From positions 1 through 32,897 of the forward strand of contig JBIKRQ010000019.1 of NCBI GenBank assembly GCA_044349155.1: a DNA stretch of 32,897 nt, read 5' to 3'. The translations under genes were made by a program, and so were the position numbers. This stretch comes from VGSZ01 sp044349155 (lineage in GTDB: Bacteria; Myxococcota; UBA727; VGSZ01). Shown here piece by piece: positions 30,884-32,897 of this stretch (positions within the stretch are counted from its first letter, which is position 1; the number at the start of each line of letters is the position of its first letter). The notes under the pieces were generated by a model. That model saw only the letters and a program-made list of their open reading frames with translations. It did not search any database and had not been told where the DNA came from.

Positions 30884-32470
30884 GTGATCGCAGGCCTCGA
30901 GATCCTCAACCTGCATGCCCAGGGTGGCATGGCCGAAGTGTACCGGGCCCGCGGCCGCGGTGCCGACGGCACTGAGTATCTGTATGCGGTGAAACGTATT
31001 CTTCCAGAATACACCCGCGATCCCGAAATCAAGAAGATGTTCATCGAGGAGTCGCGCGTCGCCGCGTGCCTCGTGCATCCGTCGGTGGTTCGCGTGTACG
31101 ACCTCGCCACCGCCGAGAACGAACTCTACATCGTGATGGAATTCCTCGAGGGCAAAGACCTCTCCGAGGCCATCGAGAAGTGCGACGAGAAGAAGCAGCC
31201 GCTGCCCATCTGGTTCGCCATCCAGGTCTGCCGCGACGTGCTGCGCGCCCTGCACTACGTCACCACCGAGGCCACCGACAAGAACGGTCGCATCCTCGGG
31301 CTCATCCACCGCGATATCTCGCCCCACAACATCTTCGTCTGCTTCGATGGTCAGGTGAAACTCACCGACTTTGGCGTTGCCAAAGTACAAGAATCGAACG
31401 TCAAAACGCAGGTGGGCATCACCAAGGGCAAGCTCGGCTACATGTCGCCCGAGCAGCTCACGGGGGCCCAGCTCGACTTCCGCAGCGATCTCTACAACGT
31501 CGGCATCCTGCTGTTCGAGAGCATCACGGGCCGGCAGTTGTTCGCGGGCGCCTCCACCGCTGAGTTCCTGCAGGCGATGGTCCGTGGCGTCGTGCCGCCC
31601 ATCCCGCCCGCGCTGCAGGTGCCGCCCGAGCTCGAGGCGCTGATTCGTCGGTCCCTCGATCGCGACCGCAACAAGCGGCCCGCCACGGCCCTCGAGTTCG
31701 AGCGCGAGCTGGGTCAGATCGCCGACCGCTACGGCCTCACGGCGCAGTCGGCCCACGTCGCCCACCACATGCGCGAGCTGTACGGCAAGCCGCCGCCGCC
31801 GGCGATGATGAAGCCGGCCACCGCACCGCAAAAACTGCGCTCGATGATGCTCGCCACCATCGACCCGCGCCAGGCCGAACCGGTCGCCGCGCCTCAGCCT
31901 CAGCCCCAGCCCCAGCAGCAGGTTCAGCAGCAACCACGCCAGCCCTACGCGCGCCCGCAAACGGTGGCGGGTGTGCAGGGTGTGCAGCGCTCGAGCCCGG
32001 GGTTCGACGACGGCGCCACCATCGTGCGCCCGCCCACGCAGCCCCGCCAGCAGGCGGTGCGTCCTGCCGCCGACCTGCGCACGCCTGATGCGTTTGCCAC
32101 GCCGCCGTCCACCGACCTCAACACGGGCCCGATGGATGTCAGCGACCTGCGCTCGGCGGTGGGGGCGTCGCGCCGTCCGGCCACCGTGGGTCGGGGCAAC
32201 GCGCGCTCCCTCGAAGCCGTTCCGTCGGTGCCACGGCCCGCAGCGCCGTCGCAGCCCACGCCAACGCCCGCCGCGGCCGCCCCCGCCTGGGACACCGGCG
32301 ACCTCGAGCCCAACAACGCCGACAAAACGCGCATCGAGCCCAGCCCGCTGCGACCGCCGGCCCCGGTCACGTCGCCGTCGTCGCCGCAAAACCGTCCGCC
32401 CACCATTTCGGTTGGTGGTGGTGCGCCGGGCGTGAAAAAGCGCGTCGTCCCCCTCGACGACAAGTCCTGA
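30884..32470 (+). CDS. Hanks-type serine/threonine protein kinase
   Basis: Cytoplasmic kinase of 528 residues. The catalytic domain covers about 1-290: Gly-rich loop AQGGMAEVY (12-20), ATP-anchoring Lys37 (AVKRIL), catalytic loop HRDISPHN (142-149, Asp144), DFG at 162-164, activation segment ending MSPEQ and the Arg of helix I (RNKRPAT). All catalytic residues are present, so it should be active. The remaining 230 residues are Pro/Gln/Ala-rich low complexity (Q-P-Q-P and P-x-P runs) without a transmembrane helix or sensor domain. The GTG at 30884 is chosen because it begins the kinase N-lobe and lies six bases after TATGCT; the open frame extends upstream to 30827 without homology. Such kinases are abundant in Myxococcota. 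The substrate is unknown. Confidence 0.93.
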   Translation: MIAGLEILNLHAQGGMAEVYRARGRGADGTEYLYAVKRILPEYTRDPEIKKMFIEESRVAACLVHPSVVRVYDLATAENELYIVMEFLEGKDLSEAIEKCDEKKQPLPIWFAIQVCRDVLRALHYVTTEATDKNGRILGLIHRDISPHNIFVCFDGQVKLTDFGVAKVQESNVKTQVGITKGKLGYMSPEQLTGAQLDFRSDLYNVGILLFESITGRQLFAGASTAEFLQAMVRGVVPPIPPALQVPPELEALIRRSLDRDRNKRPATALEFERELGQIADRYGLTAQSAHVAHHMRELYGKPPPPAMMKPATAPQKLRSMMLATIDPRQAEPVAAPQPQPQPQQQVQQQPRQPYARPQTVAGVQGVQRSSPGFDDGATIVRPPTQPRQQAVRPAADLRTPDAFATPPSTDLNTGPMDVSDLRSAVGASRRPATVGRGNARSLEAVPSVPRPAAPSQPTPTPAAAAPAWDTGDLEPNNADKTRIEPSPLRPPAPVTSPSSPQNRPPTISVGGGAPGVKKRVVPLDDKS

Positions 32471-32545
32471 CATCACGATCAGCCTCGTTTCACGCACGCG
32501 TGTCGCAGCGCGTCGTGACGACGTCGTGTGCAGCGCGCGGCGGCC

Positions 32546-32554
32546 TGCTATGGG
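32546..32554 (+). promoter_or_regulatory. Extended -10-like element before hutH
   Basis: TGC-TATGGG ends six bases before the ATG at 32561. The same element-to-start spacing occurs before the esterase, the kinase and the 29133 gene. Confidence 0.45.
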
Positions 32555-32560
32555 CCGCAC

Positions 32561-32897
32561 ATGATCGCCTCCACCGTCACCCTCGATGGCCGCTCCCTCA
32601 CCCTCAACGACGTCGTCGCTGTTGCCCGTGACGGTGCGCGCGTTGTTGTTGCCCCCGATGTCACAGCACGCCTGACCAAAGCGCGCATCCTCGTCGACGA
32701 GATGGCCGCTGGCGACGAGCCCCACTACGGCATCAACACCGGCTTTGGTGCGTTGGCCGAGAAGAAAATCCCGCGCGACAAAGTGGCGTTGCTGCAAAAA
32801 AATCTCATCGAGTCCCACGCCGTCGGCACCGGCGAGCCCATGCCCGTCGAGGTCGCTCGCGGCTTGATGATGCTGCGCGCGCAAACCCTCGCCGTGG
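32561..32897 (+). CDS. hutH: Histidine ammonia-lyase, N-terminal part (cut by window end)
   Basis: First 112 residues of an aromatic amino-acid lyase, running off the window. The family motif HYGINTGFGALAE, with the catalytic Tyr, is present, followed by LLQKNLIESHAVGTGEP and the helix RGLMMLRAQTLAV, all typical of histidine ammonia-lyase. The enzyme deaminates L-histidine to urocanate, the first step of histidine degradation. The Ala-Ser-Gly triad that forms the MIO cofactor would be at about residue 140 and lies outside the window, so His versus Phe/Tyr specificity cannot be checked. There is no clear ribosome-binding site; TGCTATGGG lies six bases before the ATG. Confidence 0.92.
   Translation, partial: MIASTVTLDGRSLTLNDVVAVARDGARVVVAPDVTARLTKARILVDEMAAGDEPHYGINTGFGALAEKKIPRDKVALLQKNLIESHAVGTGEPMPVEVARGLMMLRAQTLAV

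Overview
The window looks like chromosome of a high-GC deltaproteobacterium-type organism, most likely Myxococcota. The signs are a Hanks-type Ser/Thr kinase with a long disordered tail, a secreted thrombospondin-type-3 protein with a Gly-Glu linker and a MYXO-CTERM-like tail (Gly-Gly-Cys, hydrophobic stretch, Arg cluster), many lipoproteins, CheA-like and hybrid kinases without adjacent regulators, and an ECF sigma operon. No rRNA, tRNA, transposase, phage gene or CRISPR array was seen.

Layout. 1-1360: minus-strand pair of a HEPN protein and a 3'-truncated KGGVGR-motif ATPase, resembling a remnant of a conflict/defence module. 1363-4960: minus-strand aminopeptidase N (pepN) and an EF-hand lipoprotein. 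5175-6573: plus-strand ECF sigma factor, small membrane anti-sigma candidate and an LTxxQ (Spy/CnrX-like) periplasmic protein with a collagen-like tail, coupled by ATGA overlaps. 6693-9926: minus-strand AmpG-like permease followed by a hybrid histidine kinase. 10248-10880: a triple zinc-ribbon protein whose ribosome-binding site lies inside a hairpin. 10954-15048: minus-strand TSP3 protein, OmpA-family protein and lipoprotein esterase.

15240-21264 is the most distinctive locus. A near-consensus promoter is overlaid by a perfect 13-bp inverted repeat and followed by tandem palindromes. It precedes four genes joined by ATGA overlaps: lipoprotein amidohydrolase, FG-GAP-like secreted protein, family-5 solute-binding-like protein and NtrY-like membrane kinase. 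Two tandem paralogous Cache-HAMP-Hpt-CheA-type kinases follow (21301-26676), both broken: compensating frameshifts plus a missing codon in the Hpt motif in the first, a frameshift plus an amber codon in the second. This reads as a periplasmic ligand-sensing cassette with decaying kinase modules.

26866-32897: a coupled pair of membrane proteins (SRPBCC-like and ICMT/PEMT-like), a secreted repeat protein, a YjbR/MmcQ pseudogene interrupted by a 42-bp palindromic repeat that also sits in the pepN leader, a Ser/Thr kinase and the start of histidine ammonia-lyase (hutH).

Two kinds of gene start recur. Some genes have strong GGAGG-type ribosome-binding sites. Others (AmpG, esterase, 29133 gene, kinase, hutH) have a TA-starting -10-like hexamer 6-7 nt before the start codon, usually as TGCTA, which suggests leaderless transcription.
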